The position numbers and the translations under genes were made by a program. A stretch of 64,000 bases of DNA from Pseudomonas sp. R76 (GTDB lineage Bacteria > Pseudomonadota > Gammaproteobacteria > Pseudomonadales > Pseudomonadaceae), in the NCBI RefSeq assembly GCF_009834565.1, contig NZ_CP019428.1:2666001-2730000 (forward strand), in the 5' to 3' direction. The notes under the pieces were generated by a model. It was not told where the DNA came from, did not search any database, and saw nothing but the letters and a program-made list of their open reading frames with translations. Shown here piece after piece: positions 28,762 through 41,905 of the stretch; positions within the stretch are counted from its first letter, which is position 1; every line of letters starts with the position of its first letter.

Positions 28762-30018
28762 ATGGGATACAAGAAGATTCAGGTTCCGGCAGTCGGCGAC
28801 AAAATCACCGTCAATGCAGACCATTCTCTCAATGTTCCTGATCAACCGATCATCCCTTATATAGAAGGTGACGGTATTGGCGTCGACATCAGCCCGGTGA
28901 TGATCAAGGTGGTCGACGCAGCTGTTGAAAAGGCCTACGGCGGCAAGCGCAAGATCTCCTGGATGGAGGTGTATGCCGGCGAGAAAGCCACTCAAGTCTA
29001 CGACCAGGACACTTGGCTGCCCCAGGAAACCCTGGATGCGGTCAAGGATTACGTGGTTTCCATCAAAGGTCCGCTGACCACGCCGGTGGGTGGCGGCATT
29101 CGTTCCTTGAACGTGGCACTGCGCCAACAGCTCGACCTGTATGTGTGCCTGCGCCCGGTGCGCTGGTTTGAAGGTGTGCCCAGCCCGGTCAAGAAACCTG
29201 GCGACGTCGACATGACCATCTTCCGTGAGAATTCCGAGGATATTTACGCCGGTATCGAGTGGAAGGCCGGTTCGCCGGAGGCGATCAAGGTCATCAAGTT
29301 CCTGAAGGAAGAAATGGGCGTGACCAAGATCCGCTTCGATCAGGACTGCGGGATTGGCATCAAGCCGGTCTCCAAGGAAGGCACTGAGCGCCTGGCGCGT
29401 AAAGCGCTGCAATATGTCGTGGATAATGATCGCGACTCGCTGACCATTGTGCACAAAGGCAACATCATGAAGTTCACCGAAGGTGCCTTCAAAGAATGGG
29501 CCTACGGCATTGCCGAGAAAGAGTTTGGCGCGACCCTGCTCGACGGCGGCCCGTGGATGCAGTTCAAAAACCCGAAAACCGGCAAGAATGTGGTGGTCAA
29601 GGACGCTATCGCCGACGCGATGCTCCAGCAAATCCTGCTGCGCCCGGCTGAGTATGACGTGATCGCCACCCTCAACCTGAACGGTGACTACCTGTCGGAC
29701 GCCCTGGCGGCGGAGGTGGGCGGTATCGGTATTGCGCCGGGCGCCAACCTGTCGGACACCGTGGCGATGTTTGAAGCCACCCACGGTACTGCACCCAAAT
29801 ATGCAGGCAAGGATCAGGTCAACCCGGGTTCATTGATTCTGTCGGCAGAAATGATGCTGCGGCACATGGGCTGGACGGAAGCGGCTGACTTGATCATCAA
29901 AGGCACCAATGGTGCTATTTCGGCCAAGACCGTGACCTATGACTTTGAGCGCTTGATGGAGGGCGCCAAGTTGGTGTCGTCGTCTGGGTTTGGCGATGCG
30001 TTGATTTGGCATATGTGA
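28762..30018 (+). CDS. icd: NADP-dependent isocitrate dehydrogenase, dimeric type
   Basis: 418 residues from ATG 28762, with GGAG 6 bases upstream; an in-frame ATG four codons earlier carries that site itself and is rejected. Motifs: [22 protein letters not shown] (the Ser that AceK phosphorylates in E. coli is in NSED), [17 protein letters not shown] and [14 protein letters not shown]. It makes 2-oxoglutarate and NADPH. Phosphorylation of the NSED serine would divert isocitrate to the lyase. Confidence 0.97.
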   Translation: MGYKKIQVPAVGDKITVNADHSLNVPDQPIIPYIEGDGIGVDISPVMIKVVDAAVEKAYGGKRKISWMEVYAGEKATQVYDQDTWLPQETLDAVKDYVVSIKGPLTTPVGGGIRSLNVALRQQLDLYVCLRPVRWFEGVPSPVKKPGDVDMTIFRENSEDIYAGIEWKAGSPEAIKVIKFLKEEMGVTKIRFDQDCGIGIKPVSKEGTERLARKALQYVVDNDRDSLTIVHKGNIMKFTEGAFKEWAYGIAEKEFGATLLDGGPWMQFKNPKTGKNVVVKDAIADAMLQQILLRPAEYDVIATLNLNGDYLSDALAAEVGGIGIAPGANLSDTVAMFEATHGTAPKYAGKDQVNPGSLILSAEMMLRHMGWTEAADLIIKGTNGAISAKTVTYDFERLMEGAKLVSSSGFGDALIWHM

Positions 30019-30034
30019 AGCTGAGGTTATAAAA

Positions 30035-30070
30035 AAACCGGCGGTCCTGATGAGTCAGAACCGCCGGTTT
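30035..30070. terminator. Bidirectional Rho-independent terminator between icd and cspD
   Basis: A long stem, AAACCGGCGGT plus TCCTGA against its complement, is flanked by A7 on the left and T8 on the right. It is placed between convergent icd and cspD and can serve both. Confidence 0.9.
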
Positions 30071-30093
30071 TTTTTGCGTTGCATAAGCGCTGA

Positions 30094-30390
30094 TCAGGCC
30101 GTTTGTTTCGTTTTTGATTGAGTGGGTTGATCAGTCTTGAGCCCATTTTCGCGGGTCTCGTCGTGGGGGCTTCCAGTTTTGGCCGCGCCGGCTGCACTGA
30201 TGGCAACAGCATGCAGGCCCTTGGGCCCCTGGATGATTTCAAACTCCACCGCCTGGCCCGCTTTCAGCGTTTTATACCCATCCATGGTAATCGCTGAGAA
30301 ATGCGCAAAAAGGTCTTCATCCTTGCCGTCTTCGATAATGAAGCCATACCCCTTGGCGTTGTTGAACCACTTGACCTTACCACTAGCCAT
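30094..30390 (-). CDS. cspD: Cold-shock domain protein CspD
   Basis: 98 residues from ATG 30390. The cold-shock domain has RNP1 KGYGFI (13-18) and RNP2 DLFAHF (26-31). After about residue 70 there is a Lys/Thr/Gln-rich, probably disordered tail. CspD in E. coli inhibits replication in stationary phase and is degraded by Lon; position next to clpS-clpA is conserved. It is divergent from clpS with 224 bp between, an AT-rich region with no recognisable motif beyond promoters. Confidence 0.93.
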   Translation of the reverse strand: MASGKVKWFNNAKGYGFIIEDGKDEDLFAHFSAITMDGYKTLKAGQAVEFEIIQGPKGLHAVAISAAGAAKTGSPHDETRENGLKTDQPTQSKTKQTA

Positions 30391-30614
30391 GCTCATATCC
30401 CTCTGCACCAGACTCCATCACTGGAGTATCATCCAGTTTATCCGTCCTAACCCGAATAAATAAGGTTGACTGCGCGGACCTTTTTTACCCACTGTGGGCT
30501 CTATTGGTTGTAACACCGTTTCGCCGATAGTCAAGGCGACCATACGGTCAGTGTTGAAATTCTGACAGGTCGCCCCCATCACTGTATTTGAACCACTGAC
30601 GAAACTTTCTTTCC

Positions 30615-30983
30615 ATGCATGCAAACAGCCAGATTCGACTAACATTCAATCAGGATCGCCCGGATCAGGAACACGATGACGACGGTTCTGCAGGCATTGC
30701 TGTTCAGGAAGCGAAGCCTGCCCTACAGGCGCCGCCGATGTACAAGGTGGTTTTGTTCAATGATGACTACACACCGATGGATTTCGTGGTCGAAGTACTC
30801 GAGGTGTTTTTTAACCTGAACCGCGAGTTGGCGACCAAGGTAATGCTGGCCGTTCACACAGAAGGACGAGCAGTATGTGGAGTGTTTACCCGCGACATCG
30901 CCGAGACAAAGGCCATGCAGGTCAACCAGTACGCCAGGGAAAGCCAGCATCCGCTACTCTGTGAAATCGAGAAGGACGGTTAA
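30615..30983 (+). CDS. clpS: ClpS adaptor for the N-degron pathway
   Basis: 122 residues, ATG 30615. The N-terminal extension (about 35 residues) precedes the ClpS core: [21 protein letters not shown], with the NDDYTPM loop that forms the N-degron pocket, and the ClpA contact HTEGRAVCG. It hands proteins with N-terminal Leu, Phe, Trp or Tyr to ClpAP. It lies 29 bp before clpA, as in most Gammaproteobacteria; the enzymes that make secondary N-degrons (Aat, Bpt) are 3-4 kb downstream. Confidence 0.96.
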   Translation: MHANSQIRLTFNQDRPDQEHDDDGSAGIAVQEAKPALQAPPMYKVVLFNDDYTPMDFVVEVLEVFFNLNRELATKVMLAVHTEGRAVCGVFTRDIAETKAMQVNQYARESQHPLLCEIEKDG

Positions 30984-31012
30984 CGCCGACCACTTGGGTA
31001 TGAGGTGAAGCT

Positions 31013-33283
31013 ATGTTAAACCGCGAGCTCGAAGTCACCCTCAATCTTGCCTTCAAGGAGGCTCGTTCGAAGCGTCATGAGTTCATGACCGTCGAACACC
31101 TGCTGCTGGCACTTTTGGATAACGAAGCTGCCGCCACCGTTTTACGTGCGTGCGGCGCCAACCTCGACAAACTCAAGCATGACCTGCAGGAGTTTATCGA
31201 CTCCACCACGCCGCTGATCCCCGTGCATGACGAGGACCGCGAGACCCAGCCAACCCTGGGCTTCCAGCGGGTACTGCAGCGTGCTGTTTTCCACGTACAG
31301 AGCTCCGGTAAGCGTGAAGTCACAGGCGCCAATGTGCTTGTGGCGATCTTCAGCGAACAGGAAAGCCAGGCGGTGTTCCTGCTGAAACAGCAGAGCGTTG
31401 CCCGTATTGATGTCGTCAACTACATCGCCCACGGTATCTCCAAGGTGCCTGGGCACGGCGATCATTCCGAGGGTGAACAGGATATGCAGGACGACGAGGG
31501 CGGTGAGTCTTCTTCTTCGGGCAATCCATTGGATGCCTATGCCAGCAACCTCAATGAACTGGCGCGCCAGGGGCGGATCGATCCGCTGGTGGGGCGTGAG
31601 CTTGAGGTTGAGCGTGTAGCGCAGATCCTCGCGCGTCGTCGCAAGAACAATCCGTTGCTGGTGGGTGAGGCGGGCGTGGGTAAAACCGCAATTGCCGAAG
31701 GCCTGGCCAAGCGCATTGTCGATAACCAGGTGCCTGACCTGCTGGCCAACAGCGTCGTCTACTCCCTTGACCTCGGCGCGTTACTCGCCGGGACCAAGTA
31801 CCGTGGCGATTTCGAGAAGCGCTTCAAAGCGTTGCTCGGTGAGCTGAAAAAACGCCCGCAGGCGATCCTGTTTATCGATGAGATCCACACCATTATTGGT
31901 GCCGGTGCGGCATCCGGTGGGGTGATGGACGCCTCGAACCTGCTCAAACCGCTGCTGTCGTCGGGTGATATCCGCTGCATCGGTTCGACCACGTTCCAGG
32001 AATTCCGTGGCATTTTCGAGAAGGACCGTGCCCTGGCGCGGCGCTTCCAGAAAGTCGACGTGTCCGAACCTTCGGTTGAAGACACCATCGGCATCCTGCG
32101 CGGCCTCAAGGGGCGTTTCGAAGCGCACCATGGCATCGAGTACACCGATGAGGCGCTGCGTGCCGCGGCTGAGTTGGCGTCGCGTTACATTAATGACCGG
32201 CACATGCCGGACAAGGCCATCGACGTGATCGACGAGGCGGGCGCCTACCAGCGCCTGCAGCCGGTCGAGAAGCGCGTGAAACGCATCGACGTGCAGCAAG
32301 TCGAGGACATCGTGGCGAAGATCGCGCGGATTCCGCCAAAACACGTCAACAGTTCCGACAAGGAGCTGCTGCGTAATCTGGAGCGCGACCTCAAGCTCAC
32401 CGTGTTTGGTCAGGATGCGGCCATCGACGCGTTGTCCACCGCGATCAAGTTGTCGCGTGCGGGCCTCAAGTCGCCGGACAAGCCTGTCGGTTCGTTCCTG
32501 TTCGCAGGCCCGACCGGCGTCGGCAAGACCGAAGCGGCGCGGCAGTTGGCCAAGGCCATGGGCATTGAGCTGGTCCGCTTCGACATGTCCGAATACATGG
32601 AGCGTCACACCGTGTCGCGCCTGATCGGTGCGCCTCCGGGCTATGTCGGGTTTGACCAGGGCGGTCTGTTGACCGAGGCAATCACCAAGCAGCCGCATTG
32701 CGTATTGCTGCTCGATGAAATCGAGAAGGCCCACCCGGAAGTCTTCAACCTGCTGTTGCAGGTCATGGACCACGGTACCCTGACCGACAACAACGGGCGC
32801 AAGGCGGACTTCCGCAATGTGATCGTAATCATGACCACCAACGCCGGCGCTGAAACCGCTGCGCGGGCTTCGATTGGCTTTACGCACCAGGATCACTCTT
32901 CGGATGCAATGGAAGTGATCAAGAAGAGCTTCACGCCGGAGTTCCGCAACCGTCTGGACACCATTATCCAGTTTGGTCGCCTCAGCCATGAGGTCATCAA
33001 AAGCGTGGTGGACAAGTTCCTTACCGAGCTTCAAGCGCAGTTGGAAGACAAGCGCGTGCAGCTGGACGTGACGGACGCGGCGCGCAACTGGCTGGCCGAA
33101 GGTGGCTACGACGCGGCAATGGGCGCTCGCCCAATGGCGCGTCTGATCCAGGACAAGATCAAGCGGCCATTGGCCGAAGAGATCCTGTTCGGCGAACTCT
33201 CCGACCATGGTGGCGTGGTGCATATCGACCTGAAGGACGGCGAGCTGACCTTCGAGTTCGAAACCACGGCTGAAATGGCCTGA
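31013..33283 (+). CDS. clpA: ClpA ATPase subunit of ClpAP protease
   Basis: 756 residues: the Clp N-domain (1-140), an acidic Ser-rich linker (about 150-170), AAA-1 with Walker A GEAGVGKT (218-225), and AAA-2 with Walker A GPTGVGKT (near 499) and Walker [13 protein letters not shown]. The ClpP-docking loop IGF is present in [10 protein letters not shown]. It unfolds substrates for ClpP; ClpP itself is elsewhere, unless the distant ClpP-like gene at 9.3 kb is a paralogue. Confidence 0.97.
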   Translation: MLNRELEVTLNLAFKEARSKRHEFMTVEHLLLALLDNEAAATVLRACGANLDKLKHDLQEFIDSTTPLIPVHDEDRETQPTLGFQRVLQRAVFHVQSSGKREVTGANVLVAIFSEQESQAVFLLKQQSVARIDVVNYIAHGISKVPGHGDHSEGEQDMQDDEGGESSSSGNPLDAYASNLNELARQGRIDPLVGRELEVERVAQILARRRKNNPLLVGEAGVGKTAIAEGLAKRIVDNQVPDLLANSVVYSLDLGALLAGTKYRGDFEKRFKALLGELKKRPQAILFIDEIHTIIGAGAASGGVMDASNLLKPLLSSGDIRCIGSTTFQEFRGIFEKDRALARRFQKVDVSEPSVEDTIGILRGLKGRFEAHHGIEYTDEALRAAAELASRYINDRHMPDKAIDVIDEAGAYQRLQPVEKRVKRIDVQQVEDIVAKIARIPPKHVNSSDKELLRNLERDLKLTVFGQDAAIDALSTAIKLSRAGLKSPDKPVGSFLFAGPTGVGKTEAARQLAKAMGIELVRFDMSEYMERHTVSRLIGAPPGYVGFDQGGLLTEAITKQPHCVLLLDEIEKAHPEVFNLLLQVMDHGTLTDNNGRKADFRNVIVIMTTNAGAETAARASIGFTHQDHSSDAMEVIKKSFTPEFRNRLDTIIQFGRLSHEVIKSVVDKFLTELQAQLEDKRVQLDVTDAARNWLAEGGYDAAMGARPMARLIQDKIKRPLAEEILFGELSDHGGVVHIDLKDGELTFEFETTAEMA

Positions 33284-33303
33284 TCGATAGTTGCAGGAAA
33301 AGC

Positions 33304-33327
33304 AAAAGGCGCCGAAAGGCGCCTTTT
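33304..33327 (+). terminator. Rho-independent terminator of clpA
   Basis: A stem AAAAGGCGCC / GGCGCCTTTT with a GAAA tetraloop and T5, 20 bp after the clpA stop. Confidence 0.9.
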
Positions 33328-33376
33328 TGCTGTCTGTGAACTTGGAATGTGTCCCCCAGAACAATTGAGGTCAACT

Positions 33377-33462
33377 GTGGGAGCTGGCTTGCCTGCGATA
33401 GCGTTCTGTCAGGAAAAAATCTTTATCTGACCCACCGCTATCGCAGGCAAGCCAGCTCCCAC
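33377..33462. repeat. REPIN
   Basis: Inverted REP pair of the GTGGGAGCTGGCTTGCCTGC type, 86 bp, between the convergent clpA and infA terminators. Confidence 0.85.
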
Positions 33463-33502
33463 AGGGTTAAGGTGTGGCTGTTAAATCACGCACACACAAA
33501 AA

Positions 33503-33521
33503 CGCCCGGCATAACCGGGCG
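33503..33521 (-). terminator. Rho-independent terminator of infA
   Basis: A stem CGCCCGG / CCGGGCG with loop CATAA is followed on the minus strand by TTTTTGTG; it lies 17 bp beyond the infA stop. Confidence 0.8.
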
Positions 33522-33537
33522 CTTTGTATTGACTTGA

Positions 33538-33756
33538 TTAGCGAGCGCGGTAGGTGATGCGCCCTTTGCTCAAGTCATAGGGCGTCAGCTCGACGCGCAC
33601 TTTGTCACCGGTAAGAATACGAATGTAGTTCTTGCGCATCTTGCCGGAGATATGCGCGGTTACGACGTGCCCATTTTCCAACTCCACACGAAACATGGTG
33701 TTGGGCAGGGTGTCGACGACAGTGCCTTCCATTTCGAAGCTGTCTTCTTTCGACAT
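33538..33756 (-). CDS. infA: Translation initiation factor IF-1
   Basis: 72 residues from ATG 33756, the standard length ([20 protein letters not shown] to the end ...GRITYRAR). A single S1-like OB fold. It is an essential factor that binds the 30S A site. An upstream in-frame start at 33822 is rejected because the family begins at MSKED. Located after bpt/aat on the same strand, as in P. aeruginosa. Confidence 0.97.
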
Positions 33757-33856
33757 GCAGTAAAGCCCTCGGTATCCAGTGAATGGCCCGGTGCAACTGC
33801 GCCAGGCAAAAGCGGCGTGCATTGTGCCCGAAAAAGGGTGTTTAAGCCAAGGGGTT

Positions 33857-34564
33857 CTAGTTAAGCGTTACCCATCTTTGATTAATCAGCAGCTCAATGG
33901 GCCGATATTGGGTCTTGTAGTTCATCTTTTTGCAGTTTTTGATCCAGTATCCGAGGTACACCGCTTCGAGTTCCTGGCGCAGGGCTTCGCCGATTTGCCA
34001 CAGGATCGCAAAGCGTCCCAGGCTGCGACGTTCTTCGGTCGGTTCATAGAAGGTGTACACCGCCGACAGGCCGTTGGGCAGCAAATCGGTGACGGCCACC
34101 GCCAGCAGGCGACCCTCCAGGCGGAACTCGTAGAAACGTGAAAACGGCAAGTCGCGCACCAGGAACGTCGAAAATTGATCGCGGCTGGGCGGGAACATGT
34201 CGCCGTCGGCATGCCGTTGTTCGATGTAGCGCTGGTAGAGGTCGAAATATTCTTCGCTGAAGTGCGGTTTGGTGGCGGTGATGGTCAGGTCGGCATTGCG
34301 CTTGAGGATGCGCTTCTGGTTGCGGTCCGGCAAAAACTGCGCAGTCGGGATGCGCGCCGGCACGCAGGCATTGCAGTTCTGGCAGTGGGGCCGGTACAGG
34401 TGATCGCCGCTGCGCCGAAACCCCATCTCCGACAGGTCGGCGTACACGTGCACGTCCATCGGCTGGCTGGGGTCGAGGAACAGCGTGGTGGCCTGCTCGT
34501 CGGGCAGATAGCTGCAAGAGTGAGCTTGAGTGGCATAAAACTTCAAGCGCGCCAGCTCGGTCAT
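33857..34564 (-). CDS. bpt: Bpt: aspartate/glutamate leucyltransferase
   Basis: 235 residues from ATG 34564. The N-terminal Cys motif [13 protein letters not shown] and the C-terminal segment [20 protein letters not shown] identify the ATE/Bpt transferase family. Bpt attaches Leu to proteins with N-terminal Asp or Glu, creating N-degrons recognised by ClpS. It is followed by infA and preceded by aat, forming an aat-bpt-infA group. Confidence 0.94.
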
Positions 34565-34620
34565 GATCAACCCTCGGGATAAGCTTTGAAATAAGTGTAA
34601 GCCAGGTGCGAGGAAGTCGC

Positions 34621-35301
34621 CTAGGAAACCCACGGTCCAGAGCTGGGTTGATCCAAATGGTTGCGCAAAAAGTCCGCGAATTCACTGCGCGGTATGGCGC
34701 GGGCGCCGAGGCTGTGCAAGTGATCATTGGGCATCTGGCAGTCGACCAGCACAAAACCCCAGGCCTGCAGTTGCCGGGTCAGCGTGGCGAAGCCGAATTT
34801 CGAGGCGTTATCAGCGCGGCTGAACATCGACTCCCCAAAGAACAGTTGACCCATCGCCAGGCCATACAGGCCGCCGACCAGCTCGCCCTGGTCCCACACC
34901 TCCACGGAGTGCGCGTAGCCGCGCTGGTGCAGCGCCAGGTAGGCGCTCTGGATGCCTTCGGTGATCCAGGTGCCATCGGCATAGCTGCGTGGCGCGGCGC
35001 ACGCCTGGATGACGGCGGCGAAGTCCTGGTCGAAGGTCACGGTGTAGCGCTGCTGGCGCAACAATTTGCCGAGGCTGCGCGAGACGTGCAGCTCGTCGGG
35101 AAATATCACCGTGCGTGGGTCCGGCGACCACCAGAGGATCGGCTGGCCTTCGGAAAACCACGGAAAGCAGCCGTGGCGATAGGCCTGGATCAGGCGTTCG
35201 GCCGACAAGTCGCCACCGGCGGCAAGCAAGCCATTGGGTTCGCGCATGGCCTTGGCCAGCGGCGGAAATGTCAGGGAATCGCGTTGCAACCAGGTCAGCA
35301 T
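34621..35301 (-). CDS. aat: Leucyl/phenylalanyl-tRNA-protein transferase
   Basis: 226 residues from ATG 35301, matching the usual start [15 protein letters not shown]; a longer frame to 35355 is unsupported. Conserved segments: [39 protein letters not shown] and [14 protein letters not shown]. It transfers Leu or Phe to N-terminal Lys/Arg. Together with Bpt, ClpS and ClpA in this window it forms the bacterial N-degron pathway. Confidence 0.95.
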   Translation of the reverse strand: MLTWLQRDSLTFPPLAKAMREPNGLLAAGGDLSAERLIQAYRHGCFPWFSEGQPILWWSPDPRTVIFPDELHVSRSLGKLLRQQRYTVTFDQDFAAVIQACAAPRSYADGTWITEGIQSAYLALHQRGYAHSVEVWDQGELVGGLYGLAMGQLFFGESMFSRADNASKFGFATLTRQLQAWGFVLVDCQMPNDHLHSLGARAIPRSEFADFLRNHLDQPSSGPWVS

Positions 35302-35797
35302 GGCATCCAGGCTTACGGAAGGGGAGGGCAGTGGCAGGTCTGTGGCCTGCCGCAAGAGCGGTGATTATTGTCGACGCAGCGCTGTGGGGCCAGCCCGAAT
35401 CCGATATCCGCACGGTTAAGCGTGAGCGCGTGTTGCTGCAACTCTGCTCCGTGGGTGCGGTCGTAATCGGGGCTGGGCCATGCAGGCCATTTGCCAAGCT
35501 TGCCTGGATTGCTAAATACAGCTCATAAGCCTTTGTCAGCAAAGACAATGCATGCTCAAATTGAACATGCTGTGACACTTCAATTGTCTATGCTCTCCGG
35601 TGATGGGCAAGGGCGTGGCATCGTCGGCGCAAACCCGTACAATGCGGCCATTGTGGCGTTGTCGCCATTTCACCCAAACATCAGCGGGTGTTAAACGTAG
35701 ATTCACTGGTATTGGTTAATTTTCAGCTGCTCGGATTGGGCAGTATTTGCAGTCATTCAACAGATGGACGCGCTAAAGGCGCAGGAAAAGACCCGTT
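35302..35797. other. 496-bp divergent region between aat and ftsK
   Basis: No gene is supported. It carries the aat and ftsK promoters. An inverted repeat GCATG-CTCAAATTGAA-CATGC lies near 35550. In P. aeruginosa I recall trxB between aat and ftsK; no trxB is here. Confidence 0.45.
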
Positions 35798-38206
35798 TTG
35801 AAGAAATCCGCCGCAACACCTAAAGCAGCAGTCGTGCCCGCCTGGCGCCAGCACCTGCACTACCGACTCAAGGAAGGCGCGCTGATTGCCATTGGCGCGC
35901 TGTGCCTGTTCCTGATGATGGCCTTGCTCACCTATGGCAAGGACGATCCCGGCTGGAGCCACAACAGCAAGATCGAAGACGTGCAGAACTTCGGCGGCCC
36001 CGCCGGTTCCTACAGCGCCGACATCCTGTTTATGGTGCTGGGTTACTTCGCGTATATCTTCCCGCTGCTGCTGGCGATCAAGACCTGGCAAATCTTCCGC
36101 CAGCGTCACGAGCCATGGCAGTGGAGCGGCTGGCTGTTCTCCTGGCGTTTGATCGGCCTGGTGTTCCTGGTGCTGTCCGGCGCCGCACTGGCGCATATTC
36201 ACTTCCATGCACCGACCGGCCTGCCGGCGGGCGCGGGCGGTGCGCTGGGCGAAAGCCTCGGCGACCTGGCGCGCAAGACCCTGAATATCCAGGGCAGCAC
36301 CTTGATGTTTATCGCGCTGTTCCTGTTCGGCCTCACGGTGTTCACCGACCTGTCGTGGTTCAAGGTGATGGACGTGACCGGCAAGATCACCCTCGACCTG
36401 CTGGAGCTGTTCCAAGGCGCCGCCAACCGTTGGTGGTCGGCCCGCGTAGAGCGCAAGCGCATGGTGGCGCAGCTGCGTGAGGTGGATACCCGCGTCAATG
36501 AGGTCGTGGCCCCGACCACGCCGGACCGGCGCGAGCAGGCCAAGGTCAAGGAACGCCTGATCGAGCGCGAGCAAGCCCTGAGCAAACACATGTCGGACCG
36601 CGAGAAGCAGGTGCCGCCGGTGATCGCCCCGGCGCCGCCCAAGGCGCCCGAGCCGAGCCATCGTGTGCAGAAAGAGAAACAGGCGCCGTTGTTTGTCGAC
36701 AGCGCCGTGGAAGGCACCTTGCCGCCGATCTCGATTCTCGACCCGGCTGAAAAGAAACAACTTAATTACTCGCCGGAATCCTTGGCTGCTGTCGGCCACC
36801 TGCTGGAAATCAAGCTCAAGGAATTCGGCGTCGAAGTCTCCGTGGATTCGATCCATCCCGGCCCTGTGATTACCCGTTACGAAATCCAGCCGGCTGCCGG
36901 CGTCAAGGTCAGCCGCATCTCCAACCTGGCGAAAGACCTGGCGCGTTCCCTGGCCGTAACCAGCGTACGGGTTGTGGAAGTGATCCCCGGCAAGACCACG
37001 GTGGGCATCGAGATTCCCAACGAAGACCGTCAGATCGTGCGCTTCTCCGAAGTGCTGTCGACGCCGGAATACGACAACTTCAAATCGCCGGTTACCTTGG
37101 CCCTGGGCCACGACATCGGCGGCAAGCCGGTGATTACCGACCTGGCAAAAATGCCGCACTTGCTGGTGGCCGGTACGACCGGTTCCGGTAAGTCGGTGGG
37201 CGTGAACGCGATGATCCTGTCGATCCTGTTCAAGTCCGGCCCGGATGACGCCAAGCTGATCATGATCGACCCGAAGATGTTGGAATTGTCGATCTACGAA
37301 GGCATTCCGCACTTGCTGTGCCCGGTGGTCACCGACATGAAGGACGCGGCCAACGCCTTGCGTTGGAGCGTCGCCGAGATGGAGCGCCGCTATAAGCTGA
37401 TGGCGAAGATGGGCGTGCGTAACCTGTCGGGCTTCAACGCCAAGGTCAAGGAAGCCCAGGACGCCGGCACACCGCTGACCGACCCGCTGTACAAGCGCGA
37501 AAGCATCCATGACGAAGCACCGCTGCTGACCAAGCTGCCGACCATCGTGGTGGTGGTCGACGAATTTGCCGACATGATGATGATCGTCGGCAAGAAGGTT
37601 GAAGAACTGATCGCACGTATCGCCCAGAAGGCCCGTGCTGCCGGTATTCACTTGATCCTGGCGACCCAGCGGCCGTCGGTGGACGTGATCACCGGTCTGA
37701 TCAAGGCCAACATTCCTACGCGCATGGCGTTCCAGGTTTCGAGCAAGATCGACTCGCGCACCATCATCGACCAGGGCGGCGCCGAACAGCTGCTGGGCCA
37801 CGGTGACATGCTCTACATGCCGCCGGGCACCAGCCTGCCGATCCGGGTTCACGGCGCGTTCGTTTCCGATGACGAAGTACACCGCGTGGTGGAAGCCTGG
37901 AAACTGCGCGGCGCGCCGGAATACAACGACGACATCCTCGCCGGTGTCGAAGAAGCCGGCAGTGGCTTTGACGGCGGCAGCAGCGGTGGCGACGATGACG
38001 CCGAAACCGACGCGCTCTACGACGAAGCCGTGGCCTTCGTGCTGGAAAGCCGCCGCGCCTCGATCTCTGCGGTGCAGCGCAAACTGAAAATTGGCTACAA
38101 CCGCGCCGCCCGCATGATCGAAGCCATGGAAAACGCCGGCGTCGTGACCGCCATGAACACCAACGGCTCGCGCGAAGTCATCGCCCCCGGGCAGATGCGC
38201 GACTGA
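35798..38206 (+). CDS. ftsK: DNA translocase FtsK
   Basis: 802 residues from a TTG at 35798 ([20 protein letters not shown]), which matches the known Pseudomonas FtsK start; AGGAAAAG lies upstream. Four membrane helices occupy about 25-200, followed by a short charged linker, the RecA-like motor with Walker A GTTGSGKS (459-466) and Walker [12 protein letters not shown], and the C-terminal gamma winged helix ([20 protein letters not shown]) that reads KOPS. It links division to chromosome dimer resolution at dif. Confidence 0.96.
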   Translation: MKKSAATPKAAVVPAWRQHLHYRLKEGALIAIGALCLFLMMALLTYGKDDPGWSHNSKIEDVQNFGGPAGSYSADILFMVLGYFAYIFPLLLAIKTWQIFRQRHEPWQWSGWLFSWRLIGLVFLVLSGAALAHIHFHAPTGLPAGAGGALGESLGDLARKTLNIQGSTLMFIALFLFGLTVFTDLSWFKVMDVTGKITLDLLELFQGAANRWWSARVERKRMVAQLREVDTRVNEVVAPTTPDRREQAKVKERLIEREQALSKHMSDREKQVPPVIAPAPPKAPEPSHRVQKEKQAPLFVDSAVEGTLPPISILDPAEKKQLNYSPESLAAVGHLLEIKLKEFGVEVSVDSIHPGPVITRYEIQPAAGVKVSRISNLAKDLARSLAVTSVRVVEVIPGKTTVGIEIPNEDRQIVRFSEVLSTPEYDNFKSPVTLALGHDIGGKPVITDLAKMPHLLVAGTTGSGKSVGVNAMILSILFKSGPDDAKLIMIDPKMLELSIYEGIPHLLCPVVTDMKDAANALRWSVAEMERRYKLMAKMGVRNLSGFNAKVKEAQDAGTPLTDPLYKRESIHDEAPLLTKLPTIVVVVDEFADMMMIVGKKVEELIARIAQKARAAGIHLILATQRPSVDVITGLIKANIPTRMAFQVSSKIDSRTIIDQGGAEQLLGHGDMLYMPPGTSLPIRVHGAFVSDDEVHRVVEAWKLRGAPEYNDDILAGVEEAGSGFDGGSSGGDDDAETDALYDEAVAFVLESRRASISAVQRKLKIGYNRAARMIEAMENAGVVTAMNTNGSREVIAPGQMRD

Positions 38207-38260
38207 TCCCGTGCCGCGTGGCAGCACGCGGCACGCCCTAACGACTCAATGAGGACTCCC

Positions 38261-38884
38261 ATGCGTCTTATCCGCATGCTGTTGTTGCCGGCCCTGGCCT
38301 TGACGGCCCTTTCGGCCCACGCTGATCCGGCCTCCGTCAAAAGCCTGACCAACCTGCTGGACCAATCCAAGACTCTGACCGCGCGCTTCTCCCAGTTGAC
38401 CCTGGATGGCGGCGGCACCCAGTTGCAGGAAACCGCCGGTGAAATGGCTGTGCAGCGCCCAGGCCTGTTTTACTGGAAAACCGACGCGCCGAACGAGCAG
38501 ACCATCGTCTCCGACGGCCAGAAAGTGACTTTATGGGACCCGGACCTGGAACAGGCGACCATCAAGAAGCTCGACCCGCGCTTGAACCAGACCCCGGCGC
38601 TGCTGCTGTCGGGCGATGTGTCGAAAATCAGCGACAGCTTTGATATCACCTCCAAGCAAACCAGCAACGTCATTGAGTTCACCCTCAAGCCGAAATCCAA
38701 GGACACGCTGTTCGACAGCCTGCAATTGTCGTTCGGTAACGGCGTGATCAATAACATGCGCCTGATCGACAGCGTCGGCCAGCGCACCGACATCCTGTTC
38801 TCCGCGGTCAAGGCCAACGGCGTTGTGGATGCCTCCAAGTTCAAGTTCGTCATCCCCAAGGGTGCCGACGTGATCCAGGAATAA
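38261..38884 (+). CDS. lolA: Outer-membrane lipoprotein carrier LolA
   Basis: 207 residues from ATG 38261, with AGGA 7-10 bases upstream; the ATG at 38249 lies within that site. A signal peptide ends at AHA. The LolA fold contains [31 protein letters not shown] and [15 protein letters not shown]. It ferries lipoproteins across the periplasm from LolCDE to LolB. ftsK-lolA-rarA order is conserved. Confidence 0.95.
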   Translation: MRLIRMLLLPALALTALSAHADPASVKSLTNLLDQSKTLTARFSQLTLDGGGTQLQETAGEMAVQRPGLFYWKTDAPNEQTIVSDGQKVTLWDPDLEQATIKKLDPRLNQTPALLLSGDVSKISDSFDITSKQTSNVIEFTLKPKSKDTLFDSLQLSFGNGVINNMRLIDSVGQRTDILFSAVKANGVVDASKFKFVIPKGADVIQE

Positions 38885-38911
38885 ACTGCCCAGAGGTTTC
38901 AAGCGCTGCCC

Positions 38912-40233
38912 ATGGATTTGTTTCGAAGTGACCCGATTGCTCAACCCTTGGCCGCGCGCTTGCGTTCGACCAACCTGGATGAGTACGTCGGGCAAGAACA
39001 CCTGCTCGCTCGCGGCAAGCCTTTGCGCGAAGCCCTGGAGCAGGGTGCGCTGCATTCGATGATTTTCTGGGGGCCGCCGGGGGTGGGTAAAACCACCCTG
39101 GCGCGGTTGCTGGCGAAGGTCTCGGATGCGCACTTCGAAACGGTTTCGGCGGTGCTGGCCGGGGTCAAGGAGATCCGCCAGGCGGTTGAGGTGGCCAAGC
39201 AGCAGGCCGGGCAATACGGCAAGCGCACCATCCTGTTTGTCGACGAAGTGCATCGCTTCAACAAGTCGCAGCAGGATGCGTTCCTGCCCTATGTCGAAGA
39301 CGGCACGCTGATATTTATCGGTGCGACCACCGAAAACCCTTCGTTTGAATTGAACAATGCCTTGCTCTCGCGGGCGCGGGTCTATGTGCTCAAGAGCCTG
39401 GACGAAGCCGCGATGCGCAAGCTATTGCAGCGCGCCTTGGGCGAAGACAAGGGGTTGGGCAAGCGCCAGCTGAGTCTCAGCGACGAAGGCTTCAAGATTT
39501 TGCTGAGCGCTGCTGATGGCGACGGTCGCCGATTTCTTAACCTGCTGGAGAACGCGTCCGACCTGGCGGAAGACAACAGCGAGATCGGCGTCGACCTCCT
39601 GCAAAGCCTGCTCGGTGACACCCGCCGCCGTTTCGACAAGGGCGGCGAAGCCTTTTATGACCAGATCTCGGCGCTGCACAAATCCGTGCGCGGTTCCAAC
39701 CCGGATGGCGCGCTGTACTGGTTTGCGCGGATGATCGACGGCGGCTGCGACCCGCTGTACCTCGCGCGCCGCGTGGTGCGCATGGCCAGCGAAGACATCG
39801 GCAATGCCGACCCGCGTGCGCTGAGCCTGTGCCTCGCGGCCTGGGAAGTGCAGGAGCGCCTTGGCAGCCCGGAAGGTGAGTTGGCGGTGGCGCAGGCCAT
39901 TACCTACCTGGCCTGCGCGCCGAAAAGCAACGCGGTGTACATGGGCTTCAAGTCGGCCCTGCGCGCCGCCGCCGAACACGGCTCGCTGGAAGTGCCGTTG
40001 CACCTGCGCAACGCGCCGACCAAGCTGATGAAACAATTGGGCTACGGCGACGAATACCGCTATGCCCATGACGAGCCGGACGCCTATGCGGCCGGCGAAG
40101 ACTATTTCCCCGATGAGCTTGAGCCGCAGCCGTTCTACCAGCCGGTGCCCCGTGGCCTGGAGCTGAAGATCGGCGAAAAACTCAATCACCTCGCCCAACT
40201 CGATCGCCTCAGCCCCAAACAGCGGAGAAAGTA

Positions 40234-40234
<1 letters not shown>
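38912..40234 (+). CDS. rarA: Replication-associated recombination protein RarA (MgsA)
   Basis: 440 residues of a clamp-loader-like AAA+ ATPase: Walker A GPPGVGKT (54-61), Walker [11 protein letters not shown], sensor 1 GATTENPSF, and the C-terminal tetramerisation part with [12 protein letters not shown]. It acts at stalled replication forks. It lies 27 bp after lolA, and its stop overlaps the crcB start (TAGTG). Confidence 0.95.

Positions 40235-41905
<1,671 letters not shown>

Noticed and set aside
35440..35530. GTCGTAATCGGGGCTGGGCC, translating VVIGAGP, as a possible trxB remnant
   Set aside because: Only the glycine motif matches and nothing before or after resembles thioredoxin reductase; chance is enough.
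35753..38227. Long open frame on the minus strand opposite ftsK (824 codons)
   Set aside because: It is the shadow of ftsK in a high-GC genome; its product is His/Gln/Arg-rich without any fold, while the plus strand encodes a clear FtsK.
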